Part shown: in pieces, positions 26,011 to 38,193 of the stretch
Layout of the letters: each line of letters begins with the position of its first letter
Position numbering within the stretch: the first letter of the stretch is position 1
NCBI RefSeq assembly: GCF_003073045.1
Contig: NC_037599.1
Span: 17,028,055 to 17,092,054 of the forward strand
Length of the DNA: 64,000 nucleotides
Direction: 5' to 3'
Source: Pomacea canaliculata
Taxonomy: Eukaryota > Mollusca > Gastropoda > Architaenioglossa > Ampullariidae
The notes under the pieces: model-generated
What the model was told of the DNA's origin: nothing
Databases searched by the model: none
The model's input: only the letters and a program-made list of their open reading frames with translations
Program-made: the position numbers and the translations under genes

Positions 26011-26590
26011 TAGAACACTATGGTGCTGCTAGCCTGAAGACAAATGTGACCCTCCACGATGAAATGAGTCTTCAGTTTTGTGCTAGAGGCCCCAAAAGGT
26101 GATAGGGGTCAATTTTGTGCAGTTTAACTTTTCTTTAAAAATTGATTCCTTGGTTATTAAACTATTAGGAAAATACACTGCTATGTTAAAATAAAAGTTA
26201 GAAATTGGACTTTAAATACGCTTTACTCGAGGTACCCTACTGCGATCCGTACCGATTTCAGACGAAATTCAAACGCTGTTTCAGATACTGTTTCCCTGTC
26301 CTAACCCCATCGTGTTATACCTTGCCAGAAAGCATGGAGTCTGTATGTTCCACTTCTTAAGACTCATTTCGTCGTGGAGGGTCACAAATTTTCAAATAAC
26401 TAGAACACTAAGGCGATGCTAGTCTGAAGACACATGTTCAGGAGTTCAGAACACTCAAGTGCTGCCAGCCTGAAAACAAGTATTCATTCAACTAGAACAC
26501 CTGGATGTTGCAAGCCTAAAGACAAATGTTCAATCAACTAGAACAAAGTTGTTGCTAGCCTGAAGACAAATGCTCCATCATCTAGAACTC
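26011..26590. repeat. 46-bp minisatellite interrupted by an insertion
   Basis: Units begin with TAGAAC or CAGAAC at 26011, 26401, 26448, 26493, 26539 and 26583. Spacing after the insertion is 47, 45, 46 and 44 bases. Each unit contains a GC-TAGCCTGAAGACAAATG-like core. The first unit is broken after 35 bases by the element at 26046-26385. Confidence 0.85.
26046..26385. mobile_element. 340-bp non-autonomous DNA transposon (MITE) with 30-bp inverted repeats
   Basis: Left end GTGACCCTCCACGATGAAAT and right end ATTTCGTCGTGGAGGGTCAC are near-perfect inverted repeats, with about 28 of 30 bases pairing. AAAT flanks both ends (26042-26045 and 26386-26389) as a 4-bp target duplication. The inside has no open frame of note and keeps several CpG in a CpG-poor neighbourhood, suggesting a fairly recent insertion. 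The superfamily is not assigned. Confidence 0.85.
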
Positions 26591-26674
26591 AGATGGCAAA
26601 ATAAGACATAGGTGAGTGTTCAGTCTGTGGATGCCATCACTGATGCAGTAACTCATTGATCTCAGTAGCTCCTT

Positions 26675-29600
26675 TCAGACATTATAAATATTGCGTGAGT
26701 GAAGATGCACACTGGGTTCGTGTATGTGCTTGATATCAGATGACCTCAAATGCCTCTCAGGAAAGCTACGGCTGGCTACTGGAAGCAGCACAAGGCCTTC
26801 ATCACTCTGCTGCCATTCCTGCAGCAGGATATGACCATTGGCACTGGCACCTGTTCCGTTTGACAAACCAGAACCCAAAAAATTGGCATCACTCTTTGAG
26901 TGAGCAAGATGCTGGACACCATGACCATAGAACTTAGGATCACTGTGAACCAGAGGAAGAACCTTTTCCCTTCGTGCTGCTTGGCTTTCGTCATACTTGG
27001 CCTGCAGTAGAAGACACAGACATTTTCATCTGAAATAAAATTTCTTTAAGCAGGTGTTATGGCATGTACAAAAACAAACAGAAACTTTTTCAAGAACTGA
27101 GTTTTTTGTGGTTCTTTCATCATATACTCTTTGTGATAAGAAATAGTAACAGTTATCTAAAATCAAATGTCTGCAGATTTTTACCACAAAGTTTTGATAA
27201 TTCTGACAAGATATAAGTCAACATTTTTTTCTATAACAAAGGCAAAGATGGAAAATTTTCTTTTAAAAAAGTTAGTTTTTTTTAAAAGGAACAAAATAAT
27301 CAAGTTAAAACATCTAAATCCTTTTTAAAATTGGAAAGATTTAGTTTCAAATCAAATTACACTTCAGATAAATCATTTTCCTGGCCTTTTAGCATCCCCT
27401 GTTTTTACTGTTAAATGAGTCCAATTAAGCTAAATTTACCCTACATCACTAGTCAAAAGGTCATCATTCCTTAATGTATCTTTGCCCCGGCTACCAATCT
27501 TACCATATCTAAAATTACCAGTTTTTAATCATCATATTCTCAGATGGGCATTTAGTTGTGGGCATTCAAGTAGTGCAGCTATGCAAGATATTGCAATTTC
27601 ATACAAATATGCAAAACTGCCATAGCTTTCATACATGTTCTAAATCCAGAAAGCCACATCATCATCATCAATATTATCACCCTGTTTCCATGCCTTCATT
27701 CAAACTCAGCATGTGACCCAGATCTAGGCTTAGTCATAAACTACATTCTAGCCTGTTTGACACATAAACAACATTTACTGAAAATGTTCAGTGACAGCAC
27801 ATAAAGAAGTGATCTGAACTCCAGATTTTACTCATTATTGTTATCGGGGATGTGCTCAACACCAATTTCATCATTTTTGCAAATTCTGTCAGTTATCATA
27901 AGAATCTACAGATCTGAATCACTGATGTCTTCTGGTTGAGAAAAGTATGCTTCATTTGAGACTTCTTTCACACTGAGTGACCTGCATGAGCTAGCTGCCA
28001 TTTTTCAAAATGGGAGGCTTGAAAAATCTATCCACTTACATTACCCATATCCTGTTTACCAGTTAAGGGATAGAATTCCATTCAAAATTGTTCAAGTAAA
28101 GCTATGATTGTGTTTTGTGCACACGTCATACTTATATACAATATAATTACAACATACTGCTTACAGTGCTTATGTCAGATACTGAATTGTGTACAACAAG
28201 CATACACAGCATTCTCAATGCATTAACCTTAACTATCCATTGAATTCCACATTAAGCAGATGTCCATCACTAAATTTTAAAGCACATACTGCAACACATC
28301 TTTAAGTAATTTAAAGAAATATTTTGTGCTATCAGGTCATCTTACTTATCTGAATTTATAAAATTTTAGATTTTGTCAATCAATAAATAAGCAACAATGA
28401 ACCAGTAGTAAAAAAGAAAAGGGAAACAATATGGACAGAACAAAGGATGGATCATTGACTCAAATCCTTCTCTCTCTCTCTCTCACACACACACACATAA
28501 AATATTCCATAAAACACTAACCTTATTGTAGCACAGGACACCAAAGACTGCAATCAGCATTCCCAAACCATTTAGAGGTGAGACCGTATTCTGAAGGATT
28601 AGAATGGAGCCACCAATGATAACAATGCGCTTGGTAGCATTGGCAACTGCATAGGAGAGTGGTGTGACGAGGGCCAGGACAGTGAAAGCAAAGGTGCTGT
28701 GCATCATGTTCAACACACCATTGCAGAAGAGGAGCATCAGAGTCTGGAGGATTCGCCCACTGTGTAGCTGCATCAACAGAATGGTCAGTACTGCCTCAAC
28801 ACAATCAGCAAACATCAGCCCCAAGACAATAAAAAAAATTAGCTCACAACTGTGATAAATATCCAGTCACAAACATATCAAGACCTGAAGCACTTCATTT
28901 GCCATTAAAGTATCTTGTCCAGTTTTTGATCATAAAAACATCTGTCCTATGATGCACAACTCACTCAAACATTGGATGTGTATATTCTAGGTCACTAATG
29001 TTATAATTAAAGACAGCAATAGTTCACACATAAAATTAAACAGTATTCTTAAATAATAACACGCTATACTCTGCATGAATTCTTTCCTTTACTTGCATGT
29101 GGTGGCTACATATTAAATAGCATCAGTAAATATATCCAAAATCTGCAGCCAAGAAATTTTAAAAAGTTCATAAAGCATGAAATTAGAAAAAAAATATTTT
29201 TACATTATAAACAAATGGAATGAACAAAATAATTCAATATTTTATTAGAGGCAGACATAAAATTTAAACAACTCTTACCCTTTTTTTTGTCCATTAAAAT
29301 TTTTATACTTACAGTGCAAACTGAGATTCAAATCAATAATTGACAGCTATCGCTTACATGTTGTCCAGCAGACTAACTTTGTACTTTTCCAAAAAAATTA
29401 TTCAATTGGATGTTTTGTTTAGCTATCAGAAGAAGAAAATTATTGGCAAATGAAGGGTTCATTATCTTTTTTTACAAATATTCTCAACCATAGCTGCTTT
29501 CAAGTAACCCAACCATTATAAACTTCAAAATAAAAAGTAGTTTACACAAAGCCTTAAGACCCAGGAATACTTTACAAATATTTTAAACAGCTGGTAACTT

Positions 29601-32600
29601 TTTCTTTTCGTACCCACTGCATGTCAGTCTGCTTTTGTGTAGGCACATTTTGTGTGTGTGTATATATATATACATGTGTTTGTGAGACAGAGATATTCTT
29701 ACACTGACTGCTTATGTCAAAGCACATTGAGCTTGATGCCAGCAGGAAAACATGCTAAAGAAATGATTGCATTCTTATTATTATTAGAGCACATCAATAT
29801 GAAAACCATGACAGCGTGAAATTTCTGTGTATGGTTTAAAAATTAAATGTTACAAAAATAAATCAATATTTCCTAAATTTTATCATAAAAAAATATGAAA
29901 TTCAAATAAAACATGTCTTTGTGTTGTAATTTTAATTTCGAATAGTGCAACCAGCAGCCATCTCTCCCTTAAACATGGCATCTAACAAAGTGATTTTCAA
30001 GCAATAAAAATAATCACAAAACACAAATGATGAATCCATTGAAAAAAAAGCCTTACAAATTCTGAGTCATGGATTATCCTCCAGAGATCAGCTATCACCC
30101 AAAAGGGCACAAAGCAGGCAGTTGCTATTCGACTGACAAGGATTAAGAGCTGCAGATGGTGGTAGCCAGTATCCTTCAAGCACTGCAAACAAATCCATGC
30201 AATAACAAGTCAAGCAAAAAACAAGCAAAAAATTCTTCAGCTCTAGTAAATGATATTCATAAAAACTACAGCTCTTTTATTAGTTTTCCTGCTGTAAGTA
30301 CTTTTTATCATTCACATTTCCTTCAGCAATTTAACAAAAAAGAAAAAAAAACACACACACACACACAAAGGCATAAAGACTAATGAAATGTACATGCTAC
30401 TGAATGCCTGTTTCTCCCTTACATGAGAGGGAGGGGAAATTGGTGTTCTACCCCAAGCCAGAAACTAAGGCTTTATTAAGGCAAAGCAACCAGCTCAGTA
30501 AATAGATGCCACATGCAGAGAAAGAACAGCAAGCCCGAGACGAGAATTCAGGACATCCAATCCTTACTGTATTGGTGAGAGTATAATCAGGTAAATGACT
30601 TAAAATGATTTCTCCCAAATTTAAAACCTCATCCCCAATTCTCTGTAAAGCTAGGTACCAACAGTTGGGTCAACTAGGGAAAGTTTGCTGGGTCACATAG
30701 GTCTCAAAACAGCATGCTTCCACTGCCAATGCAAGTCAGTCCTCAAACCACTCAGCTATCCACTTGCCTATTTTCCCTCACTGCCTATGAACAACTGATA
30801 GCCATTTATAAAAGCAAGTGAAATCCTGTTACCTTTTTGGTGAAAATCGTGAGCAAGGAAAAACAAACTGTCGATGTCAAAGCAGATGCAAGTCCCACAG
30901 AATCAAAAGAGGCCTCGGTCATCGTTGCCACACCAACACCAGTGATAATAGGTAGAAGGCTCAAGTAAACCTTCAAAAAATATTTCCAACATAAACTTAG
31001 ATGGCCCATTAAAACAACGCTCTATGTCATACAGAAATAGACTTAAGAAGTATAATATAGAACTACATATCATATGTCCTACTAAAATATGAATAAAGCA
31101 ATTAAATGTTATATTCTGTTTATGATATAAAATGACGGAGAATCTACCCATTTTCCTTCTTGAGATACATACCTACAAATATTTCCATATATAGAAAAAG
31201 GTCAATAACACAATATCAGGACTGGGCATGAATAAGCCTATGACATGAAGACTTTAAGGCTAACTTTTCATGGTTCAGCAGGAAATAATGCATTTGATCT
31301 GGCAAAGGGAGGTAAGGGTACTTGTCAGTCCAGATAGAAGCAATTAGCAAGGACTGACCACTAGGGTTACCCGGCACTGCGTGCGCTTCGTAATTCCCTC
31401 TCTCTCAAACAGAACCATTCTTTCCCACTATAAGCTAAAAGTTTGGCCTTTAAGCCAATAGCAGAGCTAGAACCATTTGTTAATTAGAAATAGCTATGCA
31501 CAAATGTGATTTCACAGTTCTGACAAAAATGACAAAATGTTCACGTGCAAACATATTTGTAATTCCTTTTGCATATCTTTCCTTATGTTTTTAACTTAAG
31601 TTATTATTTGTATCATATCTGTCGTGCCAATATTCTTATTTTTCAACTTCTGATTTGAAATATACAAAGATGGTCTCTAAATGTTCATGGTACCTAAACT
31701 GCAGACATATCTAATGATAAATCTGTATTTGATATGTCACGAAAGTTAGAGACTTAAAAGTGCATTATCATTCATTCAGCAATTAGTCTTTTGCAACTGT
31801 TTATCATTTAAAAAAAACCTTGATACACAAACAACACACCTAAACTTAAAAGGATAACAAACAGCCAAATTAACAAAAAGCAAACTACTTTATCTTTGAA
31901 AATTGAGAAACCAAAGAACCAAACAAACTGAGTGGCACAAAACTAAAGTTAAGTTAAAGATCTGCCCAACTGGTGACACATACCACACAAAAGACTCCTT
32001 TCATATCTCTTACCAATGCCTCAAACATAAAATTGCAAGGAGAAACACGAATCTCATGGAATTAAATAAAAACCATTTCCTCGCCTGTTCTATTCTCCAT
32101 TTGGGCCTTAGACCATGTGTGACATCAGTACCGGTGGCAGTTTGGCTGAATACAGCATAGTTGATGCTACCCAGAAAATACGGAGCACAGATATGGAAAC
32201 TACTGAGTCATTGTTGAATGCACAAGAGAACATAGTGACGGAATAAGTCATCATACATTCCCAAAAGATTCACTGTTGAGAAGACAATGGATTGATGTGA
32301 TCCATGTGTGTAGAGCTGACCACTGTACCTACACAATACTCTGTCGTAGGTGAACGCCACTTTGCTCCTGAATGTTACCCAGTAACGTGTATGCTGAACA
32401 CAAAAGAGACTTTTGGGGGTACTGCAAAAGCACCTTCTTCCATGGTCAGTGCCTGCTACACTTATATAAATAACTGTGCCTTTTCTCCTCCAACAACACA
32501 GAGTAGCTGCATGAACACCTGAAGTTATCTTGATAAATCTACTTCAAATCCAACTTTTCATGCCATAGAATTATTGCTGTGACTGGTGACACTATGTTGT

Positions 32601-35600
32601 TAATAGCATGCAGACAGTAAATAATAAGGAATATCTGCACAGTTTTCCTAAAAGTGTATCGCTGCTTTTCCATTAGTTTTAACTTCTATTTACAACAACA
32701 ACCAAATGAGCAATTATGGCCATATAAACTTGCAAATTAGTCTCAATGGTAAATTTTCACTCTTGATGCTTTTGCGACAGTATGTAAGTAAGCAGAAAAC
32801 AATAATTATAATGGTCACCTTCAAGTTGCAAAATTTGATGAACATCAATGATGTCTACCATGTGATATTGTGAAGTTGTTCATTGTCATTTGCTGATAAA
32901 AGCTAGAGAACAGTACTTCACACTCATCTTTGCTATTACAGCACAAAAAATGAAGATCATCTGACGAACCTGATGTATTGCTCCACCTTCTGGCTATTAT
33001 ATGATTAACAAAACACAGCATGGACTCCACCGGCTGTGATGCCACACGTTGCTCGCATACAGGAGCAAGAATTTTGCAGCACTTGAAGACCTTAGGTGCA
33101 AATTGCCTACTTTGAAATTAGATACCAAATAAACCACTGTGTTTCATGCACTGAAATTTACAGAATAAATTCATATTTTCTCTTCCTATCAGCTTATAAC
33201 TTGGACCAAAAGGGAAGGTCATTAATGACAAAAAAAGCTAATGCTTGGGGAAGAGTAAGGAGAAATACATGCAAATATGGCTTAAGCAGTATGTATATAA
33301 ATGTAATATAATATTAACATTAAAGACTTACTGGTGGTGTATGGTTTTCTCCAAATATGAGTTTTGACCATGCTAATGTAAACAATGGTAGTGTTGCTTT
33401 GACTGAAAAATACAATGTAAAAATACAACTTTATTTTGGGTGAGAATACTTTTTTATTAATAAGACTAATTTTTTTATCCCACATGAAAAACAATAGATT
33501 TAGAAATTCAACATACAGAGATACTGTAATGAGCACACATAACCATACCAAATGATTTTTCACAGATATTACAAATATAATAATAGGATTTATATTATAA
33601 TAATCTGTTTTTGTAACATACAGCATCCCGACCAAGATAGATCGCACTAGACCAGTAATGATGAATGAACTTTAGATAACAGATAGTGCATGGTGAGATA
33701 TGTATAGGCACACTGAACAACACAATGAAGAAGTACAAGAGTGGAACGTAATGGATGAAGGTATGAAGGGATATAGGTACTATAAACAGTATAAGATGGA
33801 GTCTTTATATGATGAGTAACATGACAGACAATATTGCAAAAGGAGCTAAGAATAGTAACTCAGGGATAGTACTTGGTGAACAGATAAGTTTTCATTTGGT
33901 AGACATGCTTGCTCAGCCATGATGTAGCATAAAGTGCAAGTAAATGGATGAATACCAAGCTGAAGTCAGCTGTGGCAGTTTTTGAAGAAGTCAGCCACAG
34001 CATTTTGGTTACATCTCCCTAAAACCTTTCTTCTTTTAGCTACTTATCTTCTTATGGTTCATGATATACCTTGAAACAGTCTACCGTTTGGGATATCCTA
34101 CCAAACGAAATGCTTTTATCTGCATAAATGTGATGCACCAGGTGGTGCTGTCATATTGATTCGTTTTCTCCAGCAAGCTCCGAAAACAGCTGAGTTCTGC
34201 TGAGCTTTATGAAGCAAAATCAATTATTCATTTCATCCATTTACTCATAACTGTAGATTACAGGACAGGTGGTGTAAAGAATTACAGCTGTGTCATGAGA
34301 ATTGATACAGATGCTGTGTTTGCCTTCCTACCCATGTTAGGTGGTAAAACACTTTCTCACACATATAGGTAGCAATAATAATTATGATGAAAGATATGAT
34401 GACAATAATGCAGAATTTTGCTCACATAAGAATGTGCAGACCACATCATAAATACATATTAAAATATAGTAAACAAACTTACATAAGTGGTGAATAAAAT
34501 TGTAACATGCAAGACACAAATAAACTAATAACATAAATGCTACAAAACTGAATATAGATACTTTAAAGCATGAAGATGCTTGTCAAAAAAGATGAGTTGT
34601 TGATATTCTCACTACAGTAAGACAACCAAGACAGAGTTCTCTATTTCCCTGCACAAGTTGTGTTGTTTCAGTTTACTGCCCATTTATGACAAGTTCCTAT
34701 CTCTTTGAGAGTCTTTTCATTCAAAAACGGTTTAAACTCTGTGCTCTTTATCTGTTTATCTTTATTTTTTTTATCTGTTTAGCCAACAACTCCCACCCAC
34801 TCCAACAGGAACTTGATATTAGACACATAGACGTAAGTGGTAGGTTTAGAGTTCCTAAAGCTGGAACCAAACATTATCTGCACTCATTATCCCGGCTGCC
34901 ATCCAAATATACAATCAACTCATGGATAGGACACGCACAATAATGCAGATGGCTATACTGCTTGTTCTCATTTCTGAGTGTCCTTTCTGTAGATTTTTTA
35001 GCTAATGTTGTACTTGTCTATGTTGTTCTAGTTTGACAAATTTTTGATACTTTTAATTTTTAACTTTTTAATAATAATAATTCAAAAATTTTATACTTTT
35101 TAATAATAATAATACTAATTCAAAGTTTGTAAAGTGCATACTCATGCTCCTGAAGCATACTCTTAGTACCCAAGAACAAGAATGAGACATGGACAGCATA
35201 TGAGGGTCAGGAAAACAAAGGTATAATATTTAAACTATAAAAGATTAAGCAACAATACTAATGATGAATAAAAACAAGTATAGAAAACGCAAAGAGGAAC
35301 AAAATAACAAGAACTGAGAGTATCATAATATTGCAAAAGGAAGACAAGCAGGGAAGGGTGTGAAAAAAAAGACAATACTTGTGACAGTGACTAAAAGTGC
35401 AAGTGAAAATGCTTACAAATGAATAACTAGAACTGACTGTAGACATTTTTTGTTCTTTTCAGTCTGTGTTGACTTTTATGTTCTAATGTTATCATTGTCA
35501 AATACAGCCGTTTCCTAAAAAGGATTAAACAAAGATGTTTTGCATATGTATATTTGTGAGTTCTGTGAAATCTTTGTACTAGTGCTTTATTATTAACGGC

Positions 35601-37356
35601 ACACATAAATGATCTTTAAAGACTGGAAAAAGCATAGAAAGGTAAAGATTCCTCTAGCCTTGTGGGTCTGCGGTCAGTGAACATAAGTGGCTCACCATCT
35701 CTACAGCAAGAAATATGGAAGGTCGAACCCAACCCTTTCCTGATACCCATTTCTGCTAAGCAGCTGCTGGGTGAGCATGAGGATTTCCCAGACACAGGCC
35801 TCAGAATAGCAACATGCTCTACAGCTGAGTGTGCTAATCTCCTATAAAAGATGACCCAAGCTCAATTTTACTTTCATGTCTGTGTTTGGTTTCCAACAAT
35901 ATACAAATTTGCTAAATATTTATATAAATAACTTTGCGCCTTTCTTGAGATACAACACACCGAACACATGCTTTCTAGGAATGATGCCAAACCCCAGTCC
36001 ATGTGAGAAAACAAAAATAGGCTTGCTAACAAAAAAAGTCATGTAATTCTGCTTCCAAGCTCTTGCTTTAGCTGCATTTTTTGCAGGTATCAATAACAAG
36101 TTTGAATTTAAATAAATGTTTATGTGCTCTTACAAAATTGTTATTTAAAAAACACTTTAGAGACAAACTAATGACCAAGTACTGTAATCAACTCTGAGCT
36201 CATGTTCCTGTTTGACTCAGGTTAGTAGCCCACTTGGTAATAAAGTGAAGGGCAGAAATAAAAATATGGCTGAAGTTTTAATTTTCTTTAATTTAAAATT
36301 GCTCTAAAAACTTGTAGTTCTGCATTCACTATAGCTCATTATCAGTAGCGCTGAATATCAACATGATCTTTGGCTCTGTGCGCTTTACATTACCAGGCTA
36401 TGAATATGGAATTGGTAAAAAGATGGTCCCTTTGTTGTTGGGGAGTGAGGTGTTAGAGGTGTTTTCTCAAAGCCAGACTTTATGGGAGCACCTTGAAACT
36501 TGGAACAGAGGGAACAATTTGAAATGAGAATGGTAGTATGTTCGGGTCCAGTATAAGAGAAGGATCGCTCACCAAACCTTTTAAATGGTATTTTAACCAC
36601 CAGCAAATATTTCCAATTGTACCATTACTAGTAAATAAAGCAGAATTAAAATATATTAAAAAGAGAATTGCTTGATTTTTATTTATTTTTTTTGTTTGTT
36701 ATATGCCAATGAAAGGATGTGTTCACATAGAAACACTTCAGTCTGTTAATTTCTACTCTCTTCACAACACCTTCAGTCCAGTATTCCAGGACTTTGATCT
36801 CGACTTAAAAATCACTTTAGGAAAGATTGAAGCTTGTTGTCTCTCTCTACAGCAGCGCAGCCCTGTATTAATAATCTTAATTCTTCACTGTTTTCCTGTT
36901 TCTATCTACAGTTAAATGGGCCTTTAATTATACTACTTTCTAGACTAAAGAATGCTTGTAAGAAATACTTTTATTTGATAGTATTTTTAATGAAAAAGAC
37001 TTGAACTGGTTACCTGTGTGTGCATAGGATACGGACACTTTCCATATACTGATGTAAGAAGACACTGATGATAAGAACTTTCCAAAAGCTAGAGGAAGAA
37101 TCATTGTGAACAAATATCGTCTATCATATTCCCCTTTCTTTTTCGCTCCTAAACATGGAAGAAAAGGTCCCAGAAATAAGGATGTTGTGAGTAACTGGGC
37201 CATTGTCAGTGTCATAGGATATGGAAAATCTGACAAGACCACTTTTCCTATGATACTGTCGCTGGCACTACTGAGATACCACAGTAAACATATAAGTGCG
37301 ATCTTTAGAAATTCTAAGTAAGTAGTCCCATCCATCTTGGCCTCAACACTAAGCAC
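26675..37356 (-). CDS. SLC35E1: SLC35E1-like nucleotide-sugar/triose-phosphate-type transporter
   Basis: Six coding exons on the minus strand: 37356-37014, 33402-33332, 30970-30833, 30182-30057, 28842-28522 and 27001-26675. Phases join cleanly to 441 residues; the human protein has about 410. All donors are GT and all acceptors AG. The protein is a polytopic membrane protein of the SLC35/TPT (drug-metabolite transporter) family. Diagnostic stretches are [17 protein letters not shown] helix 1, [28 protein letters not shown] (split here: residues about 90-115), VKATLPLF across the first junction, [16 protein letters not shown], and the AKYDESQ C-terminal tail ending NIYNV. Human SLC35E1 keeps the same features, including the tail end. 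The family works in Golgi/ER membranes, and the substrate of SLC35E1 is not settled. The start is the first Met (37356); a second Met eight codons on is equally possible. The acceptor of exon 5 (after GTGAG) is weakly pyrimidine-rich and is the least certain boundary. Confidence 0.88.
28471..28499. repeat. (TC)n(AC)n dinucleotide microsatellite
   Basis: A CT run passes directly into a CA run about 25 bases beyond the donor of exon 5 in the SLC35E1-like gene, inside its last intron. Confidence 0.85.
30395..30768 (-). mobile_element. tRNA-derived SINE candidate
   Basis: Read on the minus strand, the 5' end starts GGCAAGTGGATAGCTGAGTG, close to a tRNA-Leu-like head with an A box (TAGCTGAGTGGTTTGAG). 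About 47 bases on comes a degenerate B box (GTTTTGAGACCTA). A non-tRNA body of about 300 bases follows. It lies in intron 3 of the SLC35E1-like gene. No target duplication was identified. Confidence 0.55.
35655..35870 (+). mobile_element. tRNA-derived SINE candidate
   Basis: A B-box match (AGGTCGAACCC, 35720-35730) follows an A-box-like phrase (GGGTCTGCGGTCAGTG) at a distance typical of RNA polymerase III promoters. The body continues for about 140 bases. It lies in intron 1 of the SLC35E1-like gene and differs in sequence from the candidate at 30395-30768. Confidence 0.4.
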
Positions 37357-38193
37357 ACTTTGAAAACTGGGTGTACATATCGGCTATAACAGGGAAAAGA
37401 ACGTCACTTGTGGTCTGCATATCGTTTGCAAATCACAGCTGTTTCTCATCGGTTACATGCCGATACGTACTATATACTCCAAGTACACGTTGCTTCGATA
37501 TGTATACTTCCGTTTCTTCGCAATAACGGGATTATAAAAAATTCATTTTATAACACATTATTGAGAGAAATAAATGCTTCTTTTGTTTTTTGAAGTAACA
37601 GTTCTTTTCTATATTGCAAATATTTGTTCTCGCCAGCTAGGTAATTCACTGCAGAACCTTAACAATGGCGGCTTCCATTGGAATAGAGTTGGAGGAGAAG
37701 TTATAGGTTCATCGGAGCTATCTGCTCTAGTTAATGTGACCAGAATTATCTTAGCCAATCCGGGGACACGAGACGGGAGGGAAGAACTAGAGTAGCCTAG
37801 TCCAAAAAAAAGGGGACTGTCCCCAGAAACGGGACGGATGGTCAGCTTACCCTACTAGCAAGTGTAAGCGAAAAGCAACAAAAAAGCGCATATTTAACAA
37901 TTAAATAGCAATTCATGTGCTTATTTTAAAAGATGGTGTACTACTGACCTTTTTAGATTACTGCTACTTACTACCAATCTATACTGATATCTCGATAGTC
38001 AAAATAAAAATTTAGATTGAGCTTATTCATAGACTCATTATTTTAAATGAATACTACTATCTCTGGGGACGAGTCTCGCGAAAGCTTAACTCTTCTTTGA
38101 ATCAGAGGTCTGTATATAGACTATAGAGTAATGAAGAGGTAATTAATCTTGCATAACCACAATTTTTTTCGTAGGCTACATCGCCCAGCCCTG
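37357..38193. promoter_or_regulatory. Shared head-to-head promoter region, SLC35E1-like / fukutin
   Basis: The 837 bases between the two start codons contain clearly more CpG than the gene bodies on both sides. They include ACAATGGCGGC (37663-37673), which fits a YY1 site and also forms a 13-codon upstream open frame with a good start context (ATG at 37665). An acceptor-like ..TTTTTTTCGTAG at 38174 suggests that the fukutin start codon is in the second exon of its transcript, with a non-coding first exon inside this region. Transcription starts cannot be placed from sequence alone. Confidence 0.55.

Larger units (their letters stand above)
21481..26674 (-). other. CpG-poor AT-rich 3' flank of the SLC35E1-like gene
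   Basis: AT-rich DNA almost without CpG, directly downstream (minus sense) of the transporter stop codon. It probably includes a long 3' UTR and transcribed flank. AATAAA on the minus strand occurs at 24494-24499 and 23513-23518, among other places. It contains the minisatellite and inverted-repeat element at 26011-26590 and the RT relic at 24830-25300. I see no further protein-coding exon. Confidence 0.4.

Noticed and set aside
26011..26590. Regular spaced repeats reminiscent of a CRISPR array
   Set aside because: The units are contiguous minisatellite copies with divergent sequence in a eukaryotic genome; there are no unique spacers.
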